Positions 31,048 through 41,793 of a DNA stretch of 64,000 bases are shown in pieces (the stretch's first letter is position 1; every line of letters starts with the position of its first letter). The position numbers and the translations under genes are program-made. Below the pieces are notes generated by a model. The model saw only the letters and a list, made by a program, of their open reading frames with translations, searched no databases and had not been told where the DNA came from. The stretch is from positions 4,100,001 through 4,164,000 of the forward strand of contig JAUKNK010000057.1 in the NCBI GenBank assembly GCA_030765055.1, in the 5' to 3' direction. The stretch is from Mantis religiosa (Eukaryota; Arthropoda; Insecta; Mantodea; Mantidae).

Positions 31048-32130
31048 TGTATAGTTTGTGATAAGAGCTTTACTCAATTGTCGTATCTGATAGACATAAT
31101 CTAGTTTATTACGATAAGAAGCCAAACCTGTTTAAAGTTTGTGAAAAGAGGATTACTCATTTTTCAACTTTTAAAAGACATATCTTAGTTAAAGAGGGTA
31201 AGTAGTTACATCAATGTAAAATGTGTCAGGAAAGCTATGGTCGGTTGTCACTTTTGAAAACACATTACTTAAATCATGATGACAACAGCACAGAATGATG
31301 TGATAAATATTCAGTGTCAATTTTCCAAAGCCATTACTTGGTTTATGAGAGTATGAAGTGGAGGTGAATAGCTAATGTTAGGGCACTACTTACTTGTCTG
31401 TTTCAAGAAAGCAGTTCTTATTGAACGGCAAAGAGGTGGTTTTGATTAGTTTTTGTCTCAGCGTTTTGTATGATAGTTTTTATTATCATCATTAGTAGTA
31501 GAATTATTAGTTAGTTCATGTGTAATAAAGGTATTAATTTTATGTATGTTGTAGTTGGAACTACATAGTCAACAAGTATGTAAATCTGTTAAATGATTGT
31601 CATCTATAGGTCTGACAATAAACAATTCAATTGAAAGGCTTTCTAGCATTACTTCCAAATTAGCACAAATGGCCACACCTTTCACCAGTTCTTTAATGTG
31701 TTTACATTATTTGTTGCATTCCTTACTCTGATATTTTGACAGCGAACTCACACTGGTGCTTTGCTTACTATGTACTTCATAGATCCTCCAGAGTCATTTT
31801 AACATTCGTTCGGGAAAGGAAGAGGAGTACATGTGTATAACTTTGCTCTTGTCCCTTGGGGCAAAGTTATAATTTAGAGCCATAGTTTAGTTCATGAAGG
31901 TAAGGAGCCACACTAATATAAAGTTTGTGTTAAGGGCTTTACTGAGTTGTCAATTATGAGAAATAATAATTTAGTTGAGGATAGTAAGAAGCCACACCGA
32001 CTTTGGGATAAGATGTTTACTCAGCTGTAAGGTCTGCAAACTCATAAATTGAGTTATGAGGGTAAGAAGTAAGAAGCAACTGAGTGTGAAGAAGCACGCA
32101 TCTTAGGAAAGCTGTTATAGGCTTGTTTTG
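31048..32130 (+). pseudogene. Decayed zinc-finger units and 3' region
   Basis: Further finger-like pieces (tgtgataagagctttact, about 31058-31075, and units near 31140, 31220 and 31880-32060) with stops and frameshifts follow the array. The intervening sequence (31360-31860) is non-coding and could include the 3' untranslated region. Confidence 0.6.
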
Positions 32131-32394
32131 TCTAAGGTGAAGTTGCATCATTGTAGTGTGAAGAGAGCTTGTTTGTGTCATATTCCTCGGTTCCCAGGTA
32201 TAAATGTAGCTAGATTACTATACCGGAATGAAGTCCAGTATGTTGGGTAAGGGCAAGCTGCGGCATGTTTGTTAATTTGAAATGCTGTCACAAATGCATA
32301 AGTATGCTATAAGTGAAACCTTTCAAAACAAATATTGGTGTGTTTATGATGCTTCTAGCGTTTTATTTTATTCACCCACATATTTATTTATATC
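32131..32394. other. No recognisable feature
   Basis: Non-coding sequence between the decayed fingers and a SINE fragment; nothing identified. Confidence 0.4.
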
Positions 32395-32461
32395 CTGAGA
32401 TAAAGGAGATCCGTGTTCAAATCCCTGCGATGGCATTGAACTCTTCATTCTGACTCCATCT
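32395..32461 (+). mobile_element. SINE fragment (tRNA-derived, B-box half)
   Basis: GGAGATCCGTGTTCAAATCC followed by TGGCATTGAACTCTTCATTC and TGACTCCATC matches the right arm of the hairpin SINE at 55448-55511. GTTCAAATCC is a Pol III B box. The A-box half is missing. Confidence 0.6.
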
Positions 32462-33325
32462 GTAGAAATATTTGAGCTCTTCTTCATTATTTCCAAGATA
32501 CATTCACTTTCACGGAATACTTAGACTTTGTGTACACTTATCACTATGAAGCTTGTCTGGAATGTTTAGTTGTTGTAATGATTGTACTCAACGGCTACAC
32601 GCTTTATTACACAGCTGCCTCATGTATCTGGTTGTTGTATTCAGGAATGTGTCAGCACTAGCTATGTGAGCACTCATCAGGCGTTATTCTGTGACCTCTT
32701 CTTCAGCACTTTCCGACACGCTTTTATTTACTTCATCTGTTGAAGCTTGACCTATCTCACAGTTTTCGTCATTCAAACCCTTGCCCATAGCTCATCCTAC
32801 ACGTTCACGGAACATGTTACTATAGTAGATGTATTAATTTAACTATTTCAAATTGATTGACTCATCGCTTGCTAACATGACTGGTCCCAACTGTGCATAT
32901 ATGGATGGCCACAGCTTTCCCCAGCGTTGTAATGTAGCTACAGTATATGTTGTATTCCGGGCTTCTGTTGTTTAGAAAGTGAACTCACATAAGTAGATTG
33001 CTTTATCTGCCTGTATAATGCACGAGATTTAACTTGGCCCATGGTGTGTAGAAAGAGAAAGAGATATGTACTCCCCGCCTTTTCCAACCCGCCCCTTTTT
33101 ATTGCTGGCCAGGCAGGACAGACACATCAGTTGCGGATGATCCTTCTTCGCCTGTTCATTCTTCGTCCTCCAAATTTGGTTCCTGTTCCCCTTTAATGTC
33201 AGAAATTTAAAAATATTCGCTATCCACATGTTTACTATCTGAATCATCTTCTAAATGAATTATGAACCTATCATTAATTACTCTATAAATCCATCTTTCC
33301 CCCACTAAAACTGTTCTATCTTTTC
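32462..33325. other. No gene recognised
   Basis: Non-coding. Short minus-strand ORFs are not convincing. It lies in the gap between the two convergent zinc-finger genes. Confidence 0.4.
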
Positions 33326-33329
33326 AAAG

Positions 33330-33645
33330 TGTTCACAAGATCTCCGCCAATTTTGGTCGGCCACTGTCTACTGCACTATCGAACAATACTTTCACTTCAC
33401 CATACTTAAATGATATGGTGTTATTCGCGATATCTTGCTATCTGTGCCCATATAACTTCTATAGCATTCAGGTCATAATAATACCGAGGTGGCCGTATTA
33501 AGCGTTGCCGTGCATTTGCACTATGTCATTTATTTCATAACATTTGAGACCTTCTTTTTCCAAAGTTGTTAATTCGTTAAGTTCAGCTGAGGTGGAATGC
33601 GGATCAAACTCAATATTATTGTTACGGAGCCATGATTGAATTACT
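33330..33645 (-). mobile_element. Tc1/mariner-IS630-type (DDE_3) transposase C-terminal remnant
   Basis: Minus-strand frames read NNNIEFDPHSTSAELNEL, then DIVQMHGNA, RPPRYYYDLNAIEVIWAQIA (about 33450-33515) and further residues ending near 33340. The order helix, PPYxxxLNPIE-like block with the catalytic Glu, and W/A-rich tail is that of insect IS630-like transposases. Several stops are present and the N-terminal part is missing. Confidence 0.6.
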
Positions 33646-34640
33646 GATATAAGTGAATAAATTACTGCTTGTAATATTCAACAAATGCTTAAAATTGCCA
33701 CGTAGCGCACAATGCATGTATTATATGAACTCCATATTAAATATTGTAGTGCATTTTTAATTCATTTTTAATTTTTAATTTTTAACCTTTAACAGTTGGT
33801 CCGACGAAACATGTAGACCTTAGGTCAAATCTACTGCTTTATTCTTACGGAGCATATGAATTATTTGCAAGGTGGCGGCAGCTATAACCAAGGAATCTGT
33901 GGCTTCCACTAAAGTATGTTTACAAGAAGCTACTACCGCTCACGATGGTTTGTCATTAACAAAACTAACGTTCTTTTCAACAGAAGTGCAGTATCTGATC
34001 AATATAATGAGAAAAAGGAATGTCTGGGGAAAGAAAGGTTCTCACAGTGCTCCTATGGAACATTTGTGACAGCTGGGAGAAAAAACTCATGTACTTCTCT
34101 CACCTTCTGAACGAATGTGAAAATGATTATGGAGGATCTATTAAGTGCATCGTAAGCAAACCACTTGTGTGAGTTCGCTGTAAACATAACCAAAGTCTGG
34201 AATACAACGAATAACATAACGACATTTAAGAGCTGGTGAAAGGAGTGGCTACTTATGCTAATCTGTGGCCAGAAACCGATTCAATTGAAATGTTTATTGC
34301 CAGATATGTATGACAATTACAAAGATTTACATAATTGTAGACTACGTAATTACAACTACTATATACACATTAATATATTTATTAAAAAGGAACAAAATAA
34401 TGCGACTACTAATATGAAGATGATAATAGATACATCATACAAAATGCTGAGACCAAAACCAGCTCTTTCCCTTTCAAAAAGATCTGCCTCCTTCACACGA
34501 GACAGGTGGCGGCCTGGTAACGTTCTCTATTCACATCCGCCTCATACCATCATAAATCAAATAAATGGGTTTGGAAACCTGACAAGTAATATTTATCACA
34601 TCATTCGTGCCATTACACTCATGAATTGAACAATGCGTTT
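33646..34640. other. Intergenic, no supported gene
   Basis: AT-rich with some short ORFs (for example at 33872-34069) whose products show no recognised motif. It forms the 3' side of the minus-strand zinc-finger gene. Confidence 0.4.
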
Positions 34641-35774
34641 TCAAACCTGGCAACCGAATAAAGCTCTGTCCAAAACTCTACATTGGTGTCCTCAACTTCA
34701 TGAACTAAATTATGTGTTTTCAAATGTGACAACTGAGTAAAGCTCTTATCACAAACTTTGCATCTGTGTGATATTCTTACCTTCATGAATTGAATGATGT
34801 GTTTTCAAATTTGACAAGCGAGTAAAGCTCTTACTACAAACTTTACATTGGTGCGGCTTCTTAGCTTCATGAATTAGATTATGTCTTTTCAAATTCGACA
34901 AGATAGTAAACCTCTTATCACAAACTTTACATTTGTGTGGCTTCCTATCTTCATGAAATAAATTGTTTGTTATTAAAGTTGACAAGTGAGTAAAGCTCTT
35001 ATCACAAACTTTACATTTGTGAGGCACCTTACCTTCATGAAATAAATTGTGTGTTTTCAAAGTAGACAAATGGGTAAAGCTCTTATCACAAACTTTACAT
35101 TTGTGCAGCTTCCTACTTTCATGAACTAAAATATGTCTTTTCAAATGCGACAAGCGAGTAAAGCTTTTATTACAAACTTTACAAAGGTGTGGCTTCCTAC
35201 CTTCATGAAGTAAATTATGTCTCTTCAAATTTGACAACTCGCTAAAGCTCTTATCACAAACTTTACACTTGTGTGGCTTCTTATCTTCATGAATTAAATT
35301 ATGTGTTTTCAAATGTGACAACCGAGTAAAGCTCTTATCACAAACTTTACATTGGTGTGGTTTCTTACCTTCATGAACTAAATTGTGTGTTTTGAATCTT
35401 GACAAGTAAGTAAAGCTCTTATCACAAACTTCACATTGGTATTGTTTCTTACCCGCATTAATTGGATCATATTTTTTCAAATTCGATACAGATCTAAAGC
35501 TGTTATCACATGTGCTTGACTGTTGGGTTGCTTTGCTCATATCACTAAAAGTACTGTGTTTTAAATATAAAGATTTTATAAACGTGTCTGTCCCATCACT
35601 GCATTTACCATGTTGATCGCCATGTACATAGTCCTGTGTGGTAAGGACATCACAGGTAACATCACATTCTTGATAATCATAGCAAAGATGACCGATTCCA
35701 TTACAGAAGTTTGGGTCTCTTGTTGGGACTTCCCCAGAAAACAATGGAGACTTGACAGGAACTGTTTCTGGATA
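34641..35774 (-). pseudogene. C2H2 zinc-finger exon, minus-strand paralogue with canonical fingers
   Basis: On the minus strand an acceptor (ATTTCAG, exon from about 35774) is followed by an open frame with no in-exon ATG, so coding starts in an upstream exon. About eight good C2H2 fingers follow (CEVCDKSFTYLSRFKTHNLVH and relatives) joined by HEGKKPHQ-type linkers. The frame breaks near 34760, after which one or two more finger pieces continue to about 34641 out of frame. The reading phase at the acceptor is the same as in the plus-strand copy at 29359, supporting common descent. Likely a DNA-binding transcription regulator. Confidence 0.75.
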
Positions 35775-37200
35775 TAATCTGAAATTTTTGAGGAAGTTAG
35801 TATCATTTTTAAAGTGTGTGACATAACAAACTCAGAGATATGTGGAAAGGATCTACAACTGATGAATCTTTCCACAATTATCATTTTAAATTAATCCAGA
35901 AGTGTATGGCCCAGTAAGGTAACCTTTGTTCTGCTCTAATTTGTGGTGAAGAAAGCAAGGAAACAACTCTATTATCAGGTAATGCCTACAGCAAAGTGAT
36001 GAACTATACAATACAAAGATTTGGTTATTATATTACAGCAATAGTAGTTCTAGGGTTATGAAACACTGCACTCATTTGTCTTTGTTGTCACTTATGATTA
36101 GCGAGTGAAGGAAGCTTTCAATACTGGTTTACCTGAACAAACAGAACTAAGAGGTTCTCATATTACATTCCTGTTCCTTTAAGGATGAAATACAGTTATC
36201 AAAGGGGAGAATTTGGACAGACTGGGTCAGACTGAAAATGTAATGCCATAGGCAAGACCTGAAGACGGATTTCCCAGTCTCTGTCAGTTGCTCTAAGAAT
36301 TGAGCTGACATTAATTCTCCAACTGACTCGCATTATCCCGGTAAGCCACTAAGAAATTCTCATATACATATCAGACAACCCCTTAATGACGATGTACTAT
36401 ACAAAAGAACCTAAGCCCAGGCTTTATAGTCAACCACTATTATTTGTCAATCTGACACATTCTATCCAGAATTTGGCCTACACACGGCTGGTGTGACAGA
36501 ACAATTTAATTTCCATTTAGATGTTTATAAAGTGTTAGTACATGACCATACACATGCTACAGATGTCCTCTATTTTTTGATTGGCACTTTCAGTTATGGA
36601 TGTGCTGGCTCCAGATCCATGACATTAGCATACATTTTTAGCAAATAGGATGTGTCTGTCAGACAACTATTAATAGATGGATGTATTGCTATTATTTCAA
36701 ATGTAGCAGTCTTGCAAAAAAATTCTTTATACTGGGAAATCGCAAATGATTATTTCTTATTCTTTGGAAAATCCATAGCTGCAGTTTCTAGAAATGACAT
36801 TGCTTGTAAAATTGTGGTCACTGTTAAAATTCATAATCTGAGTTCAGAAATATATGCACTAATCACCTGAAAATATGCGCTAATGGAGTATGAAATTTTG
36901 CTAATATGCTACATCATAAAGAATCTCTTACTGCATTTAAAATAAAAAACCTGAAATATAAAAAATATAAAACTATCAAATAATAAAAAGATCATAAAAA
37001 TATAAAATAAAAACAAAATAATATAAAATATAACATAAACCGAAAAATATGCATGCAAAGATGCAATAAAAATTTTCAAACTATGCACACAAATAATGCA
37101 GTATGAAATGGTGCTAATATTTTACCTTATTAAGAAACTTTTATTGCACTTAACCCCAGCAAGAGAAAAAAAGGAATTAATTTTTCTGACCTAAATCGTA
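35775..37200. other. Intron of the minus-strand zinc-finger gene; nothing recognised
   Basis: AT-rich; from about 36880 to 37130 it is nearly all A/T with short repeated ATAAAATAT words. No transposon protein could be read. Confidence 0.45.
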
Positions 37201-37298
37201 CTTTGAAGTGCAATAGTGAGTGAGTGTGTGTGGTTTTAGGGCCCGTCGTTAACAAGGTCATTTGGGCCCTAAGTCAACACTATGATACTGGGTTGTGG
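37200..37298 (-). mobile_element. Possible LINE 3'-end fragment
   Basis: On the minus strand it reads TTAGGGCCCAAATGACC, then ACGACGGGCCCTAAAACC followed by CACACACTCACTCACT. That form, with a pair of GGGCCC words and an AC-rich tail, is common at 3' ends of insect LINEs. It ends exactly at the gypsy LTR. Identification is by general appearance only. Confidence 0.3.
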
Positions 37299-38101
37299 TC
37301 GAATCGTATAGAAGGATGGTGAATTATACCCCTCGTTGAGGTGACCATTTGGAACAGGGTTGGAATTGATGGTTCTTGAAGTCCCAGCTTACCTCGGCGT
37401 GGCTTCAGTCGGTTGAGCAAGATATCTTCTTTTACAGGGGTGGTACGGCGGAAGGAAATTTTTACGTAAAATGAGTAATCATTTTCCTCTGTATTAAATA
37501 ATGTAGAAACTTTTATTTCCTTACTTCAATTAACACCAGTTCGAACAAAATGTATGATACAACATTTATAACACTATTCTTACACAAGATTCACTTGATG
37601 TGACGCGTTTATCTGGATGCGTGCAAGAATCAAAAGTTTTATACGTTTGTTCACTACCGTGTATAATAATTAAATTGTGTGTCTTCTAGCGATGATATTT
37701 AATGTAAAGATTATCTAGTTATACTCGATGATTGTTACGAGAATAAACTTATACTCTTCCGCACACAACGGCGTTTAAGAAGAGAACCTTACATCCGTTC
37801 ACGGCGACTGTTAGGAGAAGAATGACCAGTTCCGCTTCTTCTACACATTAGCATTTCGCTAATAGTTCGATCCCTCTAGAGGAATATTGAATATCCTCCA
37901 TGGCAACGTAAAATCTTCTATATCTGATTGGTCCACGTTTTACGATATACGCGTCACACCAATCACAAATAAGTTTGTTATTCCACACTTTTGTGACGTC
38001 ATTTCCACTTACATAGCTTCTCTGTGCGTGACTCACTCTACATAACCTCACATAATACAATATTTGAAACTCTTTGGGGACAACATAAAATAACTGTTTC
38101 A
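37299..38101 (-). repeat. 3' LTR of gypsy family A
   Basis: On the minus strand starts TGAAACAGTTATTTT and ends ACGATTCGA. It differs from the 5' LTR at three sites (near 37310, 37815 and 38036). A purine-rich AAGAGGGGCATC precedes it. Confidence 0.9.
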
Positions 38102-38115
38102 GATGCCCCTCTTCA
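38102..38115 (-). promoter_or_regulatory. Polypurine tract for plus-strand priming
   Basis: GAAGAGGGGCATC directly abuts the first base of the 3' LTR on the minus strand, the position of the plus-strand DNA primer in LTR retrotransposons. Confidence 0.7.
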
Positions 38116-38323
38116 GAATATATGGAAAATTAACTTAAATCTCCCAATAATATTGTTCCATATATTCTGAAGAATGCCCCAATAATTAAACATTATTACA
38201 ACAATGAACAATTAATACAATTTAAAATAACAATATAAAATCAGAAATTATTCGAACACAATAATAATAAACAAAACATTTTTCAGTAATTCATAAACAT
38301 ATTATTATTATTTTTTTTTTAAA

Positions 38324-41300
38324 TCATTTATTCTTGTGAGTGTCAAGGCTTTTGAATGGTTTTAAAAGTGTTTTGTGATATTTTCCTATCATTTTATTAT
38401 CATCGTCTCTTAATTCGTACGTATGATCCCCAAATTTTCTTACTATTTTATATGGACCTTTATATAACAAATTCATTCTCCAATAGGATTTGATTTTAGA
38501 ACTGGAGATATTAAATGTCTTTACGAGAACTTTATCATTTATTTCAGGATTCCATTTCGCTCCTTTTCTTTGTATCTTTGATAATCTTTTCTCTGCTTTT
38601 TCTTTTATTCTTCGAAATGCTTCAGCACACTTTTCTTCTTCATTCAATTCCATTTCATCTACTTTTAAGGTTGTTGGTGCTTTTATTACTAGAGGTTCAG
38701 GTTGTAGTCCGGTCATTAATTCGATTGGTGAAAATTTGGTAGTAGAGTTTGGGGTATTGTTAATGATTTTCTCAATAATATGGCAGTATTTGTAGCAGCT
38801 TCGGTGGTTAGAATGACACAGAATTCTGAAATACAAGCCTAAATCACGCATCACTCTCTCGCAAGGATTTCCTTGGGGAAAATATGCTGAAGAGTAATAC
38901 ATCTTAATATTATTGTTCTTCATTTCTGAAGTAAACAATTTACTCCGGTGAACCGTTGCGTTGTCTGATAATATTGCCTTTATTGGCCCATACTTTGGTA
39001 CCCAATCTTTTAAAATTTTATTTACGCACGTTCTGCTTTTGATATTTTGTACAGGATAAATTTTTACGAATTTAGAAAAAATATCAAACATTACAAAAAT
39101 GTATTTGCAATTGTGTTGACTAGCTGGCATTTCTCCATGAGCATCAATAGCAACTAGTTCGTTCTTTCTATCCCTGATGATAGTTTGAGGTTCAAAATCA
39201 TATCTGACGTTTATTGGTTTAGCTTTCTGACACAACTCACATGTTGAAATTAATTTCCTAACCTTCTTGTCAATATGTTTAATGTACAATTGTTCTTTTA
39301 CAGTCATAGCAGTTTTTTCACATCCTGAATGTGCTAAATTTTGATGAAAAGAAATTATTACATTTTCTTCCAAACTACTCGGAACTATCACTTTCCATTT
39401 TCGTATTACATCCCCATGTAATTTGTAAAGAATACCATTTTTCTTTGCTATGTTACAATTTATATTTTCTCCAATTTCTGGAACATGTTGTAGCAATAAA
39501 GACAATTTTGGATCATTTTGTTGGGTTTCCGAAATATTCTTATACTTTTGGGTTAGGTCTTTATTCCATTTAAAATTTAATTCGAACAATTTAATCTCAT
39601 GATGTGGATGTGATAATGTTTCTGGGATTTCCCCTTCCCATCTTAGTCTTGATAATAAATCACTAAAGATGTTTTCTTTTCCTGGAATGTGCCTAATCTC
39701 AATATCATACGAAGTAATTTCATGAATATAACGAGATATTTTTGAGCTAGTTAATTTACATTTCTGTATAAATGATAAACTAATGTGATCTGTATACACA
39801 ATAACTTTGGTATTGTATACATATTGCCGAAATTTTTGTAAAGCAAAATATATAGCTCCAATTTCCAATTCGGTTATGCAAGCATTAGCTTCTATTTTGT
39901 GCAATGCTCTGGAAGCAGTAGCAATTACGTGATTATTTCCAGATACATCAATCTGCGTTAGTACAGCTGCATAAGCTTGAATGCTAGCATCAGAATATAT
40001 ATTGAATGGTTGATTTTGAATGGGTCTTTCCAAAAGAATGGCATTTTTAAATAATTCTTTCACGTTTTGAAAAGCCTGTTGATGTTCTTCAGTCCATTTC
40101 CAAATTGAATTTTCCTTAAGAAGTTCCCTCAAAGGACTAAGCTCTTTGGCATAATTTATAACGAACCTACTCTCATATTGTAGTATTCCCATAAATCTTC
40201 TTAATTGCTTGATGTTCTTTGGTGGAGGGATAGCTTCAATCGATTTGATTCTTTCTGGATTCGGTGTCATGCCTTTTTCAGATATAATATAACCTAGAAA
40301 TTCAATCTCTTTGGCAATAAATTGCGATTTATCCAGATTTATTGTCATACCACTTTCAGAAAATTTTGTAAATATATAATTTAGATGTGATATATGGTCG
40401 TCGAAATTTTGATCAAAAATAAGAAAATCATCAATATATTGTAGAGCGAAATTTTCTATGGTATCTCCGAAAATATTATGTAACGCTCGAAGTAATGCAC
40501 TTCCGCTAGTGGATAATCCAAAACCACATGTTTTGAATTGGTATATTTTTCCTCCAAAATTGAATCCTGTGTATTTTCGAACAGATTCATCTAGTGGTAT
40601 CTGCCAATACGATGAAACCAAATCTAATTTTGAAAAATATTTTCCACGTCCTAATTTTGATAATACCTCATCAACTCCAAGAGGTCTGAAGTGATCGGGT
40701 TGTGTTAGTGAGTTTATCTTTCTTGCGTCAATCGTCATACGCAGTGTTCCGTTCGATTTATGTACCCAGCACAAAGGATTTAGGTAAGGCGAATTAGAAA
40801 TCTCTATAATTCCATTTTCTAGCATATCGTTTATTACTTCAGATGCTTGTTGTCTAATAGCGATAGGCACAGATCTACTTTTATGAGTATAAGGAGCAAT
40901 GTCGTTCACCTTAAATGTATGTATGTACTTATTACACAATCCAGGTTTCGTACTAAAAACGTTCCTGTTCTTTAGTATACATAACCTCAATTGTTCTCTT
41001 TGCGCGTGATTTAAATTGTATGTTTTCCCTAACTTTTCTTTCAAAGTTCTTTGGAATATCATTTCTTCCTCTTCTTGTTTTCGCTCGGTGTCGGTATTTA
41101 ATGTGTTTATTTGGCAACAATGATCTCCAAGGACAAACGTCTCATTTTCTTTATTATTTAAAAGTAAATTCTCTTTACCACTATCATCTTCTTCATTATT
41201 AATTATATCTTCTTCGTATAATATTATATTTTCTACAAAAAACCTATCATTATTTATACTATCCTTCTCATCCTCTTTTAATATAATTTCTTCTAACAAA

Positions 41301-41362
41301 TTTATCTTTATTACTTCATTATCTCCTTTGACCTTCATTTCATGTTTCTCGAAATCTATCAC
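38324..41362 (-). CDS. Gypsy pol: reverse transcriptase, RNase H, integrase
   Basis: Uninterrupted frame of 1012 codons. Reverse transcriptase with KLDLVSSYWQIPL and QYIDDFLIF (YIDD active site, about 40430). RNase H with IYSDASIQAYAAVL and YTDHISLSF. Integrase with an HHCC zinc finger (HQNLAHSGC...CELCQ, about 39215-39345) and catalytic Asp in LVAIDAHGEM, Asp in LSDNATVHR and Glu in NPCERVMRDL. A GPY-type domain (YKGPYKIV) lies near the C-terminus. It follows the protease in the same frame, separated only by one TAG codon at 41369-41371, so it is probably translated as part of a Gag-Pol chain. The first listed codon (GTG) is not a real start. Confidence 0.92.
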   Translation of the reverse strand: MIDFEKHEMKVKGDNEVIKINLLEEIILKEDEKDSINNDRFFVENIILYEEDIINNEEDDSGKENLLLNNKENETFVLGDHCCQINTLNTDTERKQEEEEMIFQRTLKEKLGKTYNLNHAQREQLRLCILKNRNVFSTKPGLCNKYIHTFKVNDIAPYTHKSRSVPIAIRQQASEVINDMLENGIIEISNSPYLNPLCWVHKSNGTLRMTIDARKINSLTQPDHFRPLGVDEVLSKLGRGKYFSKLDLVSSYWQIPLDESVRKYTGFNFGGKIYQFKTCGFGLSTSGSALLRALHNIFGDTIENFALQYIDDFLIFDQNFDDHISHLNYIFTKFSESGMTINLDKSQFIAKEIEFLGYIISEKGMTPNPERIKSIEAIPPPKNIKQLRRFMGILQYESRFVINYAKELSPLRELLKENSIWKWTEEHQQAFQNVKELFKNAILLERPIQNQPFNIYSDASIQAYAAVLTQIDVSGNNHVIATASRALHKIEANACITELEIGAIYFALQKFRQYVYNTKVIVYTDHISLSFIQKCKLTSSKISRYIHEITSYDIEIRHIPGKENIFSDLLSRLRWEGEIPETLSHPHHEIKLFELNFKWNKDLTQKYKNISETQQNDPKLSLLLQHVPEIGENINCNIAKKNGILYKLHGDVIRKWKVIVPSSLEENVIISFHQNLAHSGCEKTAMTVKEQLYIKHIDKKVRKLISTCELCQKAKPINVRYDFEPQTIIRDRKNELVAIDAHGEMPASQHNCKYIFVMFDIFSKFVKIYPVQNIKSRTCVNKILKDWVPKYGPIKAILSDNATVHRSKLFTSEMKNNNIKMYYSSAYFPQGNPCERVMRDLGLYFRILCHSNHRSCYKYCHIIEKIINNTPNSTTKFSPIELMTGLQPEPLVIKAPTTLKVDEMELNEEEKCAEAFRRIKEKAEKRLSKIQRKGAKWNPEINDKVLVKTFNISSSKIKSYWRMNLLYKGPYKIVRKFGDHTYELRDDDNKMIGKYHKTLLKPFKSLDTHKNK

Positions 41363-41368
41363 ACTTTG

Positions 41369-41773
41369 CTAATCATACAATACATCATTGCCAATAATAA
41401 TATCACGAGCTAAGTTTGGTATTACCAATACGATAAAATTGAAATTCAAATCATCTATTCGCGCAGGAATTAACGCTTGATATTTAACTTTATCTTTCTT
41501 TTTCCCAATAGCTGTGCTACAGTATACATTACACACGTTTAAATATTCAATCCTAAACTTGGATAGTAATTCCTTGAATAAGTTCTCACTTATTACTGAT
41601 GAACTAGCTCCTGTGTCTATCAATACTTTATATTCGCTATCGCCTATACGAAGGTTAATCTGAGGTGGATTTACTAATTCCCGATCTTTACTTCTGGAGA
41701 GAGTGAGCTTATCTTCTGGTAAATTTTGAATTTTGATTTTGCCCTGTGTCATTTCTACCGAACCACTTTCCAA
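41369..41773 (-). CDS. Gypsy aspartic protease
   Basis: Cuts the Gag-Pol polyprotein. The active site VLIDTGASSSVI lies at about 41595-41630, with a second family landmark RDIIIGNDVL at the C-terminus. The frame is -1 relative to gag, and the two overlap around GCGGAAAACTGA at 41794-41805. The frame ends with TAG at 41369 and continues in the same frame into the reverse transcriptase. Confidence 0.85.
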   Translation of the reverse strand: MESGSVEMTQGKIKIQNLPEDKLTLSRSKDRELVNPPQINLRIGDSEYKVLIDTGASSSVISENLFKELLSKFRIEYLNVCNVYCSTAIGKKKDKVKYQALIPARIDDLNFNFIVLVIPNLARDIIIGNDVLYD

Positions 41774-41793
41774 GGCACAAAATGATTTGGTAC

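Noticed and set aside
36652..36870. ORF of 72 codons in the intron
   Set aside because: No motif or homology recognised and surrounded by A/T-rich non-coding DNA.
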